Below, one piece after another: positions 26,774 through 35,617 of a DNA stretch of 64,000 nucleotides. A model generated the notes under the pieces. It worked only from the letters and a program-made list of their open reading frames with translations. It was not told the DNA's origin and did not search any database. The translations under genes and the position numbers were made by a program. Origin of the DNA: Streptomyces longhuiensis (GTDB lineage Bacteria > Actinomycetota > Actinomycetes > Streptomycetales > Streptomycetaceae); assembly GCF_020616555.1 (NCBI RefSeq), contig NZ_CP085173.1, positions 2,480,001 to 2,544,000 on the forward strand, given 5' to 3'. The first letter of the stretch is position 1, and each line of letters starts with the position of its first letter.

Positions 26774-29031
26774 ACGAGCCGCTGTACCGCGACCCTGCCG
26801 CCCCGGTGCCCGAGCGCGTGCGGGACCTGCTCGCCCGTATGACCCTCGCCGAGAAGGTCGGGCAGCTCAACCAGCGGATGTACGGCTGGCACGCGTACGA
26901 GCGCACCGGTACGGGCCATCGCCTCACGGACGCGTTCCGCTCCGAGGTCGCCGCGTACGACGGCATGGGCGCCCTGTACGGGCTCCAGCGCGCGGACCCG
27001 TGGTCCGGGGTGACGTTCGCCGACGGGATCACGGCGGCGGACGCGGCGGGTGTCGCGGACGCCGTACAGCGGCACATGGTCGAACAGACGCGGCTCGGCA
27101 TCCCCGTCCTCCTGGTCGAGGAGGTCCCGCACGGCCACCAGGCGCTCGACGGCACCGTCCTGCCGGTGAACCTGGCCGTGGGCTCGACGTGGGACCCGGA
27201 CCTCTACGAGGAGGCGGCGGCCGCGGCCGGGGCCGAACTGCGGGCCAGGGGTGGCCATCTGGCCCTGGTGTCGGCGCTCGACCTCGTCCGCGACCCGCGC
27301 TGGGGCCGGGCCGAGGAGTGCTTCGGCGAGGACCCGTATCTGGCGGCCCGGTTCACGGAGGCGCTCGTACGGGGCATGCGGCGGGCCGGAGTCGGAGTGG
27401 TGCTCAAGCACTTCGCGGGCCAGGGTGCCTCGGTCGGCGGGCGCAACAGCGCGGCCACCGAGCTCGGCGCCCGCGAGCTGCACGAGGTCCACCTGGCGGC
27501 GGCGCGGGCGGGGGTCCGCGCGGGCGCCGCGGGCGTGATGGCGGCGTACAACGAGTTCGACGGCCTGCCGTGCGCCGCGAGCCGGTACCTCCTGACCGAA
27601 CTCCTGCGGGAGCGCTGGGGGTTCGACGGCATCGTGATGGCGGACGGGGGCGCGCTCGACCGGCTGACGCGGCTGGCCGGCGATCCCGCGGCGGGGGGCG
27701 CGCTCGCCCTGGCGGCGGGCACGGATCTGAGCCTGTGGGACGGCTGCTTCCCGCGACTCGGGGAGGCTGTCGAGCGGGGGCTCGTCGCGGAGGAGACCGT
27801 GGACACGGCGGTGGAGCGCGTCCTCGCGCTCAAGTTCCGCCTCGGCCTCTTCGAGCGGCCCTACGCCGGAGATCCTGAACAGCCGTCCGATGTGCGGGAG
27901 TTGAGCGAGCGCGTGGCCCGGGAGGCGATCGTACTCCTGGAACACGACGGGGTGACGCTGCCGCTCGGCCCTGCCCCGCGCCGCATCGCGGTCATGGGTC
28001 CCGGCGCGGACTCCGTTCCCGGCCAGATCGGGGACTACACCGCGCCGCAGCGGCCCGGCTCGGGTGTCACCGTGCTCGACGGGATCCGGGCGGGGGCCGC
28101 CCCCGGCTCCGAAGTGGCGTACGCGCGCGGCTGCGAGCTCGTCGGCGGCGACCTCTCCGGCGTGCCGGAGGCGGTCGCTCTGGCCGCGTCGTCGGACGTG
28201 GCCGTGCTCGTCCTCGGCGGGTCGAGCGCCCGCGAGGCCGACACACGCTTCGAGGCCAACGGGGCGGCCGTCGTCGCCTCGGGGAACCCGGTCGGCATGA
28301 CCTGCGGGGAAGGCGTCGACCTGGCCGATCTGCGGCTGCCCGACGGGCAGTCGGCTCTGCTCGACGCGGTGGCGGCGACGGGCACCCCGGTCGTCGTGGT
28401 CCTCGTCCAGGGCCGCCCGCACGCGCTGCCCGACCTCACGGGGAAGGCGAAGGGCGTGCTGTGCGCCTGGTACCCGGGGCCGTGGGGCGGACGGGCGGTG
28501 GCCGACGTCCTGTTCGGGGCCGCGTCGCCCGCGGGCCGGCTCCCGGTGTCGGTGCCGCGGTCCGCCGCGCAGCTGCCGGTGTTCTACAACGCCAAGGATC
28601 ACGGCTACCGCGGCTACGTGGACCAGAGCGCCACCGCGCGGCACGCCTTCGGCCACGGCCTGTCCTACTCGACGGTCGAGTACGCGGCGCCCCGCCTCGC
28701 ACGGTCCGAAGTCGGCGCCGATGAACCCGGCACGACGTGCTCGGTCACCGTGACCAACACCGGGACGCGGCCCGTGCGCGAGACGGTGCAGCTGTATGTG
28801 CGCCGGGTGTCGGGCGGTACGTCGTGGCCGCGTGTGCGGGAGCTGCGCGGGTTCGTACGGCTCGACCTGGAGCCCGGCGGGAGCGCGGAGGCCGTGTTCG
28901 CCGTCGACGCCGAGGTGCTCGCCTCGGTCACCCGCGACCTGGACCTCGCCGTGGAGCCCGGCGAGTTCTCGATCGAGACGGGACCCTCGTCGGACCGCAC
29001 GCGCGGCGTGGCGCTGACCGTGACGCCATGA
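26770..29031 (+). CDS. GH3 family beta-glycosidase
   Basis: 753 residues, no signal peptide. The N-terminal GH3 barrel shows RMTLAEKVGQLNQ, VLKHFAGQG and the region with the nucleophile aspartate, FDGIVMADGGALDRL. The C-terminal GH3 sandwich and a terminal fibronectin III-like domain (RPVRETVQLYVRRVSG, LRGFVRLDLEPG) follow. The ATG overlaps the upstream hydrolase stop (ATGA). It probably finishes hydrolysis of beta-linked disaccharides taken up by the neighbouring ABC permeases. Family members include beta-glucosidases and beta-xylosidases. Confidence 0.92.
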   Translation: MNEPLYRDPAAPVPERVRDLLARMTLAEKVGQLNQRMYGWHAYERTGTGHRLTDAFRSEVAAYDGMGALYGLQRADPWSGVTFADGITAADAAGVADAVQRHMVEQTRLGIPVLLVEEVPHGHQALDGTVLPVNLAVGSTWDPDLYEEAAAAAGAELRARGGHLALVSALDLVRDPRWGRAEECFGEDPYLAARFTEALVRGMRRAGVGVVLKHFAGQGASVGGRNSAATELGARELHEVHLAAARAGVRAGAAGVMAAYNEFDGLPCAASRYLLTELLRERWGFDGIVMADGGALDRLTRLAGDPAAGGALALAAGTDLSLWDGCFPRLGEAVERGLVAEETVDTAVERVLALKFRLGLFERPYAGDPEQPSDVRELSERVAREAIVLLEHDGVTLPLGPAPRRIAVMGPGADSVPGQIGDYTAPQRPGSGVTVLDGIRAGAAPGSEVAYARGCELVGGDLSGVPEAVALAASSDVAVLVLGGSSAREADTRFEANGAAVVASGNPVGMTCGEGVDLADLRLPDGQSALLDAVAATGTPVVVVLVQGRPHALPDLTGKAKGVLCAWYPGPWGGRAVADVLFGAASPAGRLPVSVPRSAAQLPVFYNAKDHGYRGYVDQSATARHAFGHGLSYSTVEYAAPRLARSEVGADEPGTTCSVTVTNTGTRPVRETVQLYVRRVSGGTSWPRVRELRGFVRLDLEPGGSAEAVFAVDAEVLASVTRDLDLAVEPGEFSIETGPSSDRTRGVALTVTP

Positions 29032-29080
29032 CGGGGGTGGGGGCCGGGTGATCGGCGGCGGAGCTGGTTGAATCGTCCGC

Positions 29081-29473
29081 ATGTCACGCCCCGCCCCCAC
29101 CTGCCCCTGCGGGCTCCCCTCCGCGTACGACGCCTGCTGCGGCCGGTATCACTCCGGAGGGGCGAACGCGCCGACCGCCGAGGCCCTGATGCGGTCCCGC
29201 TACTGCGCCTTCGCCGTCAAGGACGCCGCGTACCTGCTGCGGACCTGGCACCCGGCCACCCGGCCCCCGGCCGTCACCTTCGAGCCGGGCATGAAGTGGA
29301 CCGGTCTGGAGATCCTGGGGACGACCGAGGGGTCGGCCTTCCACAGCACCGGCACCGTCACCTTCCGGGCCCGCTACACCGACGGCGGACGGCCCGGCTC
29401 GCTGCACGAGCGCAGCAGGTTCATACGGCTCGACGGCGCATGGGTGTACGTCGACGGCGACTTCATCGAATAG
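29081..29473 (+). CDS. YchJ family (UPF0225) SEC-C motif protein
   Basis: 130 residues. The N-terminus has the zinc-binding cysteines of a SEC-C motif (CPCGLPSAYDACCGRYHSG) followed by the YchJ signature ALMRSRYCAFAVKDAAYL. The remainder is an NTF2-like fold. Its role is unknown in any organism. There is no Shine-Dalgarno sequence; TTGAAT seven bases before the ATG could be a -10 of a leaderless transcript. Confidence 0.88.
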   Translation: MSRPAPTCPCGLPSAYDACCGRYHSGGANAPTAEALMRSRYCAFAVKDAAYLLRTWHPATRPPAVTFEPGMKWTGLEILGTTEGSAFHSTGTVTFRARYTDGGRPGSLHERSRFIRLDGAWVYVDGDFIE

Positions 29474-29488
29474 TGCGCGCCCGCGCGC

Positions 29489-30190
29489 TCAGGGCGCGAG
29501 GATGTCCAGTTCCTCGAGCGCGCCCACCGCGATCTCGCGCGTGAGCGCCTCCGCGCGGGCCGCGTCCCCCTCGCGGACGGCCTCGGCGACGTGCACATGG
29601 AGCGACACGGCCGCCGGGTCCGGGTCCTCGAACATCACCTGGTGGTGCGTGCGGCCCGCGAGGACCTCCGCGACCACGTCGCCGAGCCGGGCGAACATCT
29701 CGTTGCCCGACGCGTTCAGGACGACCCGGTGGAACTCGATGTCGTGGACGAGGTACGCCTCCAGCTGATGGCCGCGTGACGTGGCGACCATGCCGAGCGC
29801 GCACTCGGTGAGCGCGGCGCACTGTTCGGCCGTGGCGTGCCGCGCGGCGAGTCCGGCCGCGACCGGCTCGACCGCGGAACGCAGCACCGTGAGGGAGCGC
29901 AGCTGGCGCGGCCGGTCCGCGCCGGCCAGCCGCCAGCGGATGACCTGCGGGTCGTAGACGTTCCACTCCTCCGTGGGCCGGACGGTCACGCCGACCCGGC
30001 GCCGGGACTCCACGAGGTGCATCGACTCGAGCACCCGCACGGCCTCCCGCATAACCGAACGGGACACCTCGTACCGCTGGGCCAGCTCGTCCGTGCGCAG
30101 CACGCTGCCCGGTGGGTACTCCCCGGCGGTGATGGCGGGGCCGAGGTTTTCCAGTACGTGGGCGTGCAGCCCCCGGCCCTGTGTGGTCAT
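29489..30190 (-). CDS. FadR-subfamily GntR regulator of the gluconate locus
   Basis: 233 residues. Winged helix at about 10-75 (ELAQRYEVSRSVMREAVRVL) and a FadR-type all-helical ligand domain (FCD) with the metal-binding pattern D-x3-H in HDIEFHRVV and later histidines. It is divergent from gntK across a 130-bp gap that contains an AT-rich perfect palindrome. By family and context it is the repressor released by gluconate or 6-phosphogluconate. Confidence 0.9.
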   Translation of the reverse strand: MTTQGRGLHAHVLENLGPAITAGEYPPGSVLRTDELAQRYEVSRSVMREAVRVLESMHLVESRRRVGVTVRPTEEWNVYDPQVIRWRLAGADRPRQLRSLTVLRSAVEPVAAGLAARHATAEQCAALTECALGMVATSRGHQLEAYLVHDIEFHRVVLNASGNEMFARLGDVVAEVLAGRTHHQVMFEDPDPAAVSLHVHVAEAVREGDAARAEALTREIAVGALEELDILAP

Positions 30191-30223
30191 GACGTCAGCG
30201 TACGAGGCGGGTCGACGGAATAA

Positions 30224-30238
30224 AAAGTCAGACTTTTA
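30224..30238. promoter_or_regulatory. Operator candidate for the GntR repressor
   Basis: AAAAGTCAGACTTTT is a perfect 7+1+7 palindrome inside a strongly AT-rich patch in GC-rich DNA. GTC-N-GAC cores are common in FadR-subfamily operators. It lies 34 bases upstream of the regulator start and about 80 bases upstream of gntK, so one protein could control both directions. Confidence 0.6.
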
Positions 30239-30320
30239 TGTCACAGACTCTTGAATTTGTCCGACCATTCAGGTTTCAGTGGCGTGACACAGCGATGTCG
30301 AAGAAGACAGCGAGGACGCG

Positions 30321-30845
30321 ATGAAGACACGACGCACCCCCCACGTCGTCGTAGTCATGGGCGTGGCAGGGACCGGCAAGACCACGATCGGCCCCCTGCT
30401 CGCAGACAGGCTCGGCGTCCCGTACGCCGAGGGCGACGACTTCCACCCGCCGGCGAACATCGCCAAGATGTCGGCCGGCACCCCCCTGACCGACGACGAC
30501 CGGTGGCCGTGGCTCGACGCCATCGGCGCATGGGCGCACGGACGGGCGGGACTCGGCGGCGTCGTCAGCAGCTCCGCCCTCAAGCGGAGCTATCGCGACC
30601 GGCTCAGGGCCGAGGCCCCAGGAGTCGTGTTCGTCCACCTCACCGGCGACCGCGCCCTGATCGAGGACCGGATGTCGCACCGCCAGGGGCACTTCATGCC
30701 CACGGCCCTGCTGGACTCGCAGTTCGCCACGCTCCAGCCGCTCGCGGCGGACGAGGCGGGCGTCGACGTCGATGTGTCGGGCAGCCCCGAGGAGATCACG
30801 GAGCGGGCCGTCGCGGCCCTCGCCGACCTCGAAGGCGCGTCCTAG
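30321..30845 (+). CDS. gntK: Gluconokinase
   Basis: 174 residues, the standard length. P-loop MGVAGTGKTT near residue 13, then EGDDFHPPANIAKMSAGTPL and DDDRWPWLD, all hallmarks of GntK-type thermoresistant gluconokinases. It phosphorylates gluconate to 6-phosphogluconate. The ATG has GAGGA five bases upstream. First gene of the catabolic operon. Confidence 0.96.
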   Translation: MKTRRTPHVVVVMGVAGTGKTTIGPLLADRLGVPYAEGDDFHPPANIAKMSAGTPLTDDDRWPWLDAIGAWAHGRAGLGGVVSSSALKRSYRDRLRAEAPGVVFVHLTGDRALIEDRMSHRQGHFMPTALLDSQFATLQPLAADEAGVDVDVSGSPEEITERAVAALADLEGAS

Positions 30846-30905
30846 TCCCCCAGCGCCCGGCGCTGAAGCAGTTCCAGAAGTCCCCACCCACACCAAGGAA
30901 AAACC

Positions 30906-32303
30906 GTGACCAGTCTCAGCGTCGAGACGCTGGCAGCGGATGCCGTCGAACCGATCACCTCGGCGGGCCACGCCCAGCTGGGGATCGCCGTCCTCGCGGG
31001 CATCGCTGTCATCGTTCTGCTCATCACGAAGTTCCGGGTCCACGCCTTCCTGGCGCTGACCATCGGTTCTCTGGCCCTGGGAGCCTTCGCGGGCGCCCCT
31101 CTCGACAAGACCATCGTCAGCTTCACCGCGGGCCTTGGTTCCACCGTGGCCGGTGTGGGTGTGCTGATCGCGCTCGGCGCGATCCTGGGCAAGCTGCTCG
31201 CCGACTCGGGCGGCGCCGACCAGATCGTCGACACGATCCTCGCCAAGGCGGGCGGGCGCGCCATGCCGTGGGCGATGGTCCTGATCGCCTCGGTGATCGG
31301 TCTGCCGCTGTTCTTCGAGGTCGGCATCGTGCTGCTGATCCCGGTCGTCCTGATGGTCGCCAAGCGCGGCAACTACTCGCTGATGCGGATCGGCATCCCG
31401 GCCCTCGCCGGCCTGTCGGTCATGCACGGCCTGATCCCGCCGCACCCCGGCCCGCTCGTCGCGATCGACGCCGTCGGTGCCAACCTCGGCGTCACGCTCG
31501 CCCTGGGTGTCCTCATCGCCATCCCGACGGTGATCATCGCCGGTCCGCTGTTCTCGAAGGTCGCCGCCCGCTGGGTGGACGTCCAGGCCCCGGACAAGAT
31601 GACCCCGGCGCGGGCCAGCGACGACCTGGAGAAGCGTCCCAGCTTCCGCGCGGCCGTCGCCACGATCCTGCTCCCCGTCGTCCTGATGCTCGCCAAGGCG
31701 CTCGTCGACATCGTCGTGGACAAGCCCGAGCACACCGTGCAGCGCGTCTTCGACGTCATCGGTTCGCCGCTGATCGCCCTGCTCGCCGCCGTGATCGTCG
31801 GCATGTTCACGCTGGGCCGCGCGGCCGGGTTCACCAAGGACCGGCTGTCCTCCACCGTCGAGAAGTCGCTCGCCCCGATCGCGGGCGTCCTCCTCATCGT
31901 CGGCGCGGGCGGCGGCTTCAAGCAGACCCTCATCGACTCCGGTGTGGGCCAGATGGTCCTCGACATCTCCAAGGACTGGGCGATCCCGGCCCTGCTGCTC
32001 GCCTGGCTGATCGCGGTCGTCATACGCCTCGCCACGGGCTCCGCCACCGTCGCGACCATCTCGGCGGCCGGCCTCGTGGCGCCGCTCGCGGCCGACATGT
32101 CGACCGCTCACACGGCCCTGCTGGTCCTCGCGATCGGCGCCGGCTCGCTCTTCTTCAGCCACGTGAACGACGCGGGCTTCTGGCTGGTGAAGGAGTACTT
32201 CGGCCTGGACGTCGGGCAGACCATCAAGACCTGGTCCGTCATGGAGACGATCATCTCGGTCGTCGCCGGTGGCCTGGTCCTGCTGCTGTCCCTGGTCATC
32301 TAG
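30906..32303 (+). CDS. gntP: Gluconate:H+ symporter family permease
   Basis: 465 residues with about 12 membrane helices. GntP family signatures include GIGLPLFFEVGIVLLIP-type sequence (here IGLPLFFEVGIVLLIPVV), LIPPHPGPL and LFFSHVNDAGFWLVKEYF. It imports gluconate or a related aldonate. The GTG at 30906 has AAGGA upstream. It follows gntK by 60 bases. Confidence 0.95.
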   Translation: MTSLSVETLAADAVEPITSAGHAQLGIAVLAGIAVIVLLITKFRVHAFLALTIGSLALGAFAGAPLDKTIVSFTAGLGSTVAGVGVLIALGAILGKLLADSGGADQIVDTILAKAGGRAMPWAMVLIASVIGLPLFFEVGIVLLIPVVLMVAKRGNYSLMRIGIPALAGLSVMHGLIPPHPGPLVAIDAVGANLGVTLALGVLIAIPTVIIAGPLFSKVAARWVDVQAPDKMTPARASDDLEKRPSFRAAVATILLPVVLMLAKALVDIVVDKPEHTVQRVFDVIGSPLIALLAAVIVGMFTLGRAAGFTKDRLSSTVEKSLAPIAGVLLIVGAGGGFKQTLIDSGVGQMVLDISKDWAIPALLLAWLIAVVIRLATGSATVATISAAGLVAPLAADMSTAHTALLVLAIGAGSLFFSHVNDAGFWLVKEYFGLDVGQTIKTWSVMETIISVVAGGLVLLLSLVI

Positions 32304-32362
32304 CCGCAGTCGTCCGACCGCCTCATGATCTGGCTCCCTTCGGAGCTACTGGAGTACGAGCG

Positions 32363-33136
32363 ATGACCCACCCCCTCTTCGACATCAGCGGCCGCACGGC
32401 CCTGGTGACCGGTTCCAGCCGCGGGATCGGGTTCGCCCTGGCCCGCGGCCTCCTGGAGGCCGGCGCGACCGTCGTCCTCAACGGACGCGACGAGTCCGCC
32501 CTCGCGGACGCGGCCGAGCGGCTGTCGGGGCAGACAGGACGCAGCCCGGTCCACACCGCGGCGTTCGACGTCACGGACGGACCTTCCGTGGCCGCCGGGG
32601 TCGCCGGGGTCGAGGAGCGGGTGGGTCCGCTCGACATCCTCGTCAACAACGCGGGCATGCAGCTGCGCGCCCCGCTCCTGGAGTTCACCGACGCCGACTG
32701 GCACCGGGTCCTGAACACCAATCTGACGAGCGCGTTCCTGGTGGGCCGTGAGGCGGCCCGCGGCATGGTGGAACGCGGTCACGGAAAGATCATCAACATC
32801 TGCTCGCTGCAGAGCGAGGTCGTGCGGCCCGGCATCGCGCCCTACGCCGCCACCAAGGGCGCCCTGAAGATGCTCACCAAGGGTATGTGCGCCGACTGGG
32901 GCCCTTCCGGGGTCCAGGTCAACGGGCTCGGCCCCGGCTACATCGAGACCGAGCTGACCGAACCGCTCGTCCGCGACGAGGAGTTCAGCGCCTGGGTCCG
33001 CCGCAGGACCCCGGCCGGCCGCTGGGGCCGCACCGACGACCTCGTCGGCGGCACCCTGTTCCTGGCCTCCCCCGCGTCCGACTTCGTCAGCGGGCAGATC
33101 CTCTACGTGGACGGCGGCATGACGAGCGTTCTCTGA
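32363..33136 (+). CDS. SDR family oxidoreductase, gluconate 5-dehydrogenase type (IdnO-like)
   Basis: 257 residues. Nucleotide-binding motif TGSSRGIGFALARG, NNAG at about 89, catalytic Ser in INICSLQS and YAATK. It ends with the typical SDR VSGQILYVDGGM. In the idonate route this enzyme reduces 5-keto-D-gluconate to D-gluconate. The ATG at 32363 has GGAG eight bases or more upstream. Function is inferred from the gntK, gntP and idonate dehydrogenase neighbours. Confidence 0.85.
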   Translation: MTHPLFDISGRTALVTGSSRGIGFALARGLLEAGATVVLNGRDESALADAAERLSGQTGRSPVHTAAFDVTDGPSVAAGVAGVEERVGPLDILVNNAGMQLRAPLLEFTDADWHRVLNTNLTSAFLVGREAARGMVERGHGKIINICSLQSEVVRPGIAPYAATKGALKMLTKGMCADWGPSGVQVNGLGPGYIETELTEPLVRDEEFSAWVRRRTPAGRWGRTDDLVGGTLFLASPASDFVSGQILYVDGGMTSVL

Positions 33137-33179
33137 GCGTCCTGACGCTCGGGGACACCTGATGGCTGGAGGAGACCTG

Positions 33180-34211
33180 ATGCTGGGCTGCGTGATCCAC
33201 GGCGCGGGAGATCTGCGCGTCGACGAAATCCCCTCCCCCGAAGCCGGCCCGGGCCAGGCGCTCGTCGCCGTCCGCTACGGCGGGGTGTGCGGGTCGGACC
33301 TGCACTACTGGCGCCACGGCGGCGTCGGCGACTTCCGGCTCCGAGAACCCATGCTGCTCGGCCACGAGGTCGTGGGCACGGTCCTGTCGTACGGGGACGG
33401 GGCGACCGGTCCCGCGCCCGGCACGGCCGTCGCCGTGCACCCCGCCACCCCCTGCGGGACCTGCCCCGAGTGCGTGGACGGGCGGCGCAACGTGTGCCGT
33501 GACACCCGCTACCTGGGCAGCGCGGCCCGCACCCCGCACGTCCAGGGCGGCTTCGCCGCGCGGATCACCGTCCCCGCCGGCCAGTTGAGGGCTGTGCCCG
33601 ACGGGCTTCCGCTCGACCGGGCCGCCCTCGCCGAGCCCCTCGCGGTGGCGCTGCACGCGGTGCGCCGGGCGGGGCCGGTCGCGGGCAAGCACGTCCTGGT
33701 GACCGGCGCGGGCCCGATCGGCTGCCTCGTCGTCGCCGCGGCCAGGGCCGCCGGAGCGGCGCACGTGACCGCCACCGACCTCCTCCCCGAAGCCCTCCGT
33801 CACGCGCGGCTCGCCGGCGCCGACACCCTCGTACGCGCCGACGACCCGGCCGACAAGGGCTGGCCCGACGAGGCCGACACGGCTGTCGAGGCGTCGGGCG
33901 TGGCCGCCGGTCTCGACAGCTGCCTGCGCCATGTGCGGCGTGGCGGTGTGGTCGTCCAACTGGGGATGCTGCCGCCGGGGCAGAGCCCGTTCGCGGGGAA
34001 CCTCGTGGTCAGCCGGGAGATCGAGCTGCGCGGGGCGTTCCGCTTCGACACGGAGTTCGACGACGCGCTGCGGCTGCTCGCCGAGCAGCCGGGGCTCACG
34101 GAGCTGATCAGCGCGGTGGTCCCGGTGGCGGCCGCGGAGTCGGCCTTCGCGCTGGCCGCGGACCGCGCACGGGCGTGCAAGGTCCTCCTGGACTTCGGCG
34201 CGGGCGCGTAA
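33180..34211 (+). CDS. Zinc alcohol dehydrogenase, L-idonate 5-dehydrogenase type
   Basis: 343 residues. Catalytic zinc ligands lie in GGVCGSDLHYWRHG and GHEVVG; the structural zinc site is CGTCPECVDGRRNVC; the NAD fold starts at VLVTGAGPIGCLVV. The start at 33180 is chosen because GGAGGAG lies five bases upstream; an ATG at 33162 is in frame but lacks a site. IdnD oxidises L-idonate to 5-keto-gluconate, matching the reductase gene just before it. Confidence 0.87.
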   Translation: MLGCVIHGAGDLRVDEIPSPEAGPGQALVAVRYGGVCGSDLHYWRHGGVGDFRLREPMLLGHEVVGTVLSYGDGATGPAPGTAVAVHPATPCGTCPECVDGRRNVCRDTRYLGSAARTPHVQGGFAARITVPAGQLRAVPDGLPLDRAALAEPLAVALHAVRRAGPVAGKHVLVTGAGPIGCLVVAAARAAGAAHVTATDLLPEALRHARLAGADTLVRADDPADKGWPDEADTAVEASGVAAGLDSCLRHVRRGGVVVQLGMLPPGQSPFAGNLVVSREIELRGAFRFDTEFDDALRLLAEQPGLTELISAVVPVAAAESAFALAADRARACKVLLDFGAGA

Positions 34212-34221
34212 TACGGCGCTG

Positions 34222-34827
34222 TCACGGCAGCCACTCGCCGTGCTCGCGCTCGGCCCACTCCCTCCCCACGAACCCGGTCCGCATCCCCAGCCGCGCCTCG
34301 GGATCGGCCCACGCCTTCGCGATGTGCCCGGCGACCACGATGCCGAGGGCGAGGGACAGCCAGTCATGCACGAAGGTGCTGCCCGTGCGCCAGGTCAGGG
34401 GCGCGATGGAGGTGAACCACATGAGCAGACCCGTACCGAGCATCACCAGGACCGCTCCCGCGAGCCAGCCCGCGTACAGCTTCTGGCCCGCGTTGAACTT
34501 GCCCGCGGGCCTCGGGCCCGAGCGGCGCAGGGCGGAGCGCAGCCAGGTGCGGTCGTGCGGGACGAAGCGGTTCAGGCGGCGCAGGTCGGCGCGGAAGGCG
34601 CGGGACGCGAGGCCGGCGAGGTAGGGCGCGGGCAGCAGGAGCCCTGACCACTCGTGGAGCCTGACCACGAGTTCGCGGCGGCCGACGAGCTCCGCGATCT
34701 GGGGTACGTAGAGGCAGGCCGCGGTCAGGATGCACAGGCCCATGAGGGCCGCCATGGACCAGTGGACCCAGGTCTCGAAGCGGGTGAAGCGCCTCACGCG
34801 CGCCGGGAGTTCAGTGGGTGGGTTCAT
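34222..34827 (-). CDS. Cytochrome b561-like membrane subunit
   Basis: 201 residues with four or five membrane helices and helix-embedded histidines suited to b-type haem (TWVHWSMAALMG, VVRLHEWSGLLLP, VVAGHIAKAWAD). Family resemblance is to formate-dehydrogenase gamma and thiosulfate reductase cytochrome b. The start overlaps the molybdopterin oxidoreductase gene by 17 bases, so the two products probably form one complex passing electrons between the exterior and the quinone pool. Confidence 0.85.
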   Translation of the reverse strand: MNPPTELPARVRRFTRFETWVHWSMAALMGLCILTAACLYVPQIAELVGRRELVVRLHEWSGLLLPAPYLAGLASRAFRADLRRLNRFVPHDRTWLRSALRRSGPRPAGKFNAGQKLYAGWLAGAVLVMLGTGLLMWFTSIAPLTWRTGSTFVHDWLSLALGIVVAGHIAKAWADPEARLGMRTGFVGREWAEREHGEWLP

Positions 34828-35554
34828 CGTCGCGTCCGTTCGAGCGGCCGACCCATGCGTCCACGTCGTAGCCGCGGTTCTCCCAGTAGCCGGGGTCGAC
34901 GCGGTCGGTGACGGTGATGCCGGACAGCCATTTCGCCGACTTGTAGAAGTACATGGGGCCGACGTAGAGCCGGACGGGCCCGCCGTGGGTGTGGCCGAGG
35001 GGCTTGTCCTGCATGCGCAGCGCGACGAGCACGTCGGCGCGGCGGGCCTGCGGCAGGGTGAGGCTCTCGCTGTACGTGCCGTCGAAGCAGGTCAGCCGCA
35101 GTGCCTTGGCGGAGGGCCGGACCCCGGCCGCGTCGAGGATGCTGGAGAGGCGTACCCCCTCGAAGGGGGTTTCCGGCACGCGCCATCCGGTGACGCACTG
35201 GACGTCGCGCACGAGCCGGGTCTGCGGGAGCGCCCGCAGTGCGGGGAGCGTGTAGGTGGTGGGCCGGTCGACGAGGCCGTCGACGGTGAGGCGGTAGTCG
35301 GCGGCCGATCTGTGCGGGACGGAGGAGGCGACCGAGTAGTAGCGGAAGCCGCCGCCGTTCGGCAGGAGGTCCGTCAGGCCGGTGGGGTCCTTGTCCGCGG
35401 CGCTGCCGAGGAAGGATTCGAGGCCGCGCTGGAGGGTGGGCGCGGCGGCGACGCCGAGGGCGCCGAGTCCGAGCATGCCGAGGACGAGACGGCGGCCGAC
35501 GGGCGCGCCGCGCTCCTCGTCCCGCTCGGGCGGTACTGGTTCTTCCGGGTTCAC
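34811..35554 (-). CDS. Molybdopterin-dependent oxidoreductase (sulfite oxidase/YedY fold)
   Basis: 247 residues. Near the N-terminus GRRLVLGMLGLGALG is a membrane anchor or Tat-like signal. The SUOX fold shows VRDVQCVTGW, whose cysteine should bind molybdenum, and GGPVRLYVGPMYFYKSAKWL. The substrate is unknown; relatives reduce methionine sulfoxide or oxidise sulfite. The GTG start lacks a clear ribosome site, so the exact start is uncertain. Co-transcribed with the cytochrome b gene. Confidence 0.88.
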   Translation of the reverse strand: MNPEEPVPPERDEERGAPVGRRLVLGMLGLGALGVAAAPTLQRGLESFLGSAADKDPTGLTDLLPNGGGFRYYSVASSVPHRSAADYRLTVDGLVDRPTTYTLPALRALPQTRLVRDVQCVTGWRVPETPFEGVRLSSILDAAGVRPSAKALRLTCFDGTYSESLTLPQARRADVLVALRMQDKPLGHTHGGPVRLYVGPMYFYKSAKWLSGITVTDRVDPGYWENRGYDVDAWVGRSNGRDDEPTH

Positions 35555-35567
35555 ACACTGATTCGAG

Positions 35568-35602
35568 CACCCGTGGCCCCTGGGGGCCAGGGGCCACGGG
35601 TG
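35568..35602 (-). terminator. Long perfect hairpin after the APC permease gene
   Basis: CACCCGTGGCCCCTGG (35568-35583) and CCAGGGGCCACGGGTG (35587-35602) are perfect 16-bp arms around GGG. It lies 16 bases after the permease stop and just upstream of the oxidoreductase start, so it should end permease transcription. No T tract follows, as is common in Streptomyces. Confidence 0.75.
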
Positions 35603-35617
35603 TTCGTCAGCGTTCTG

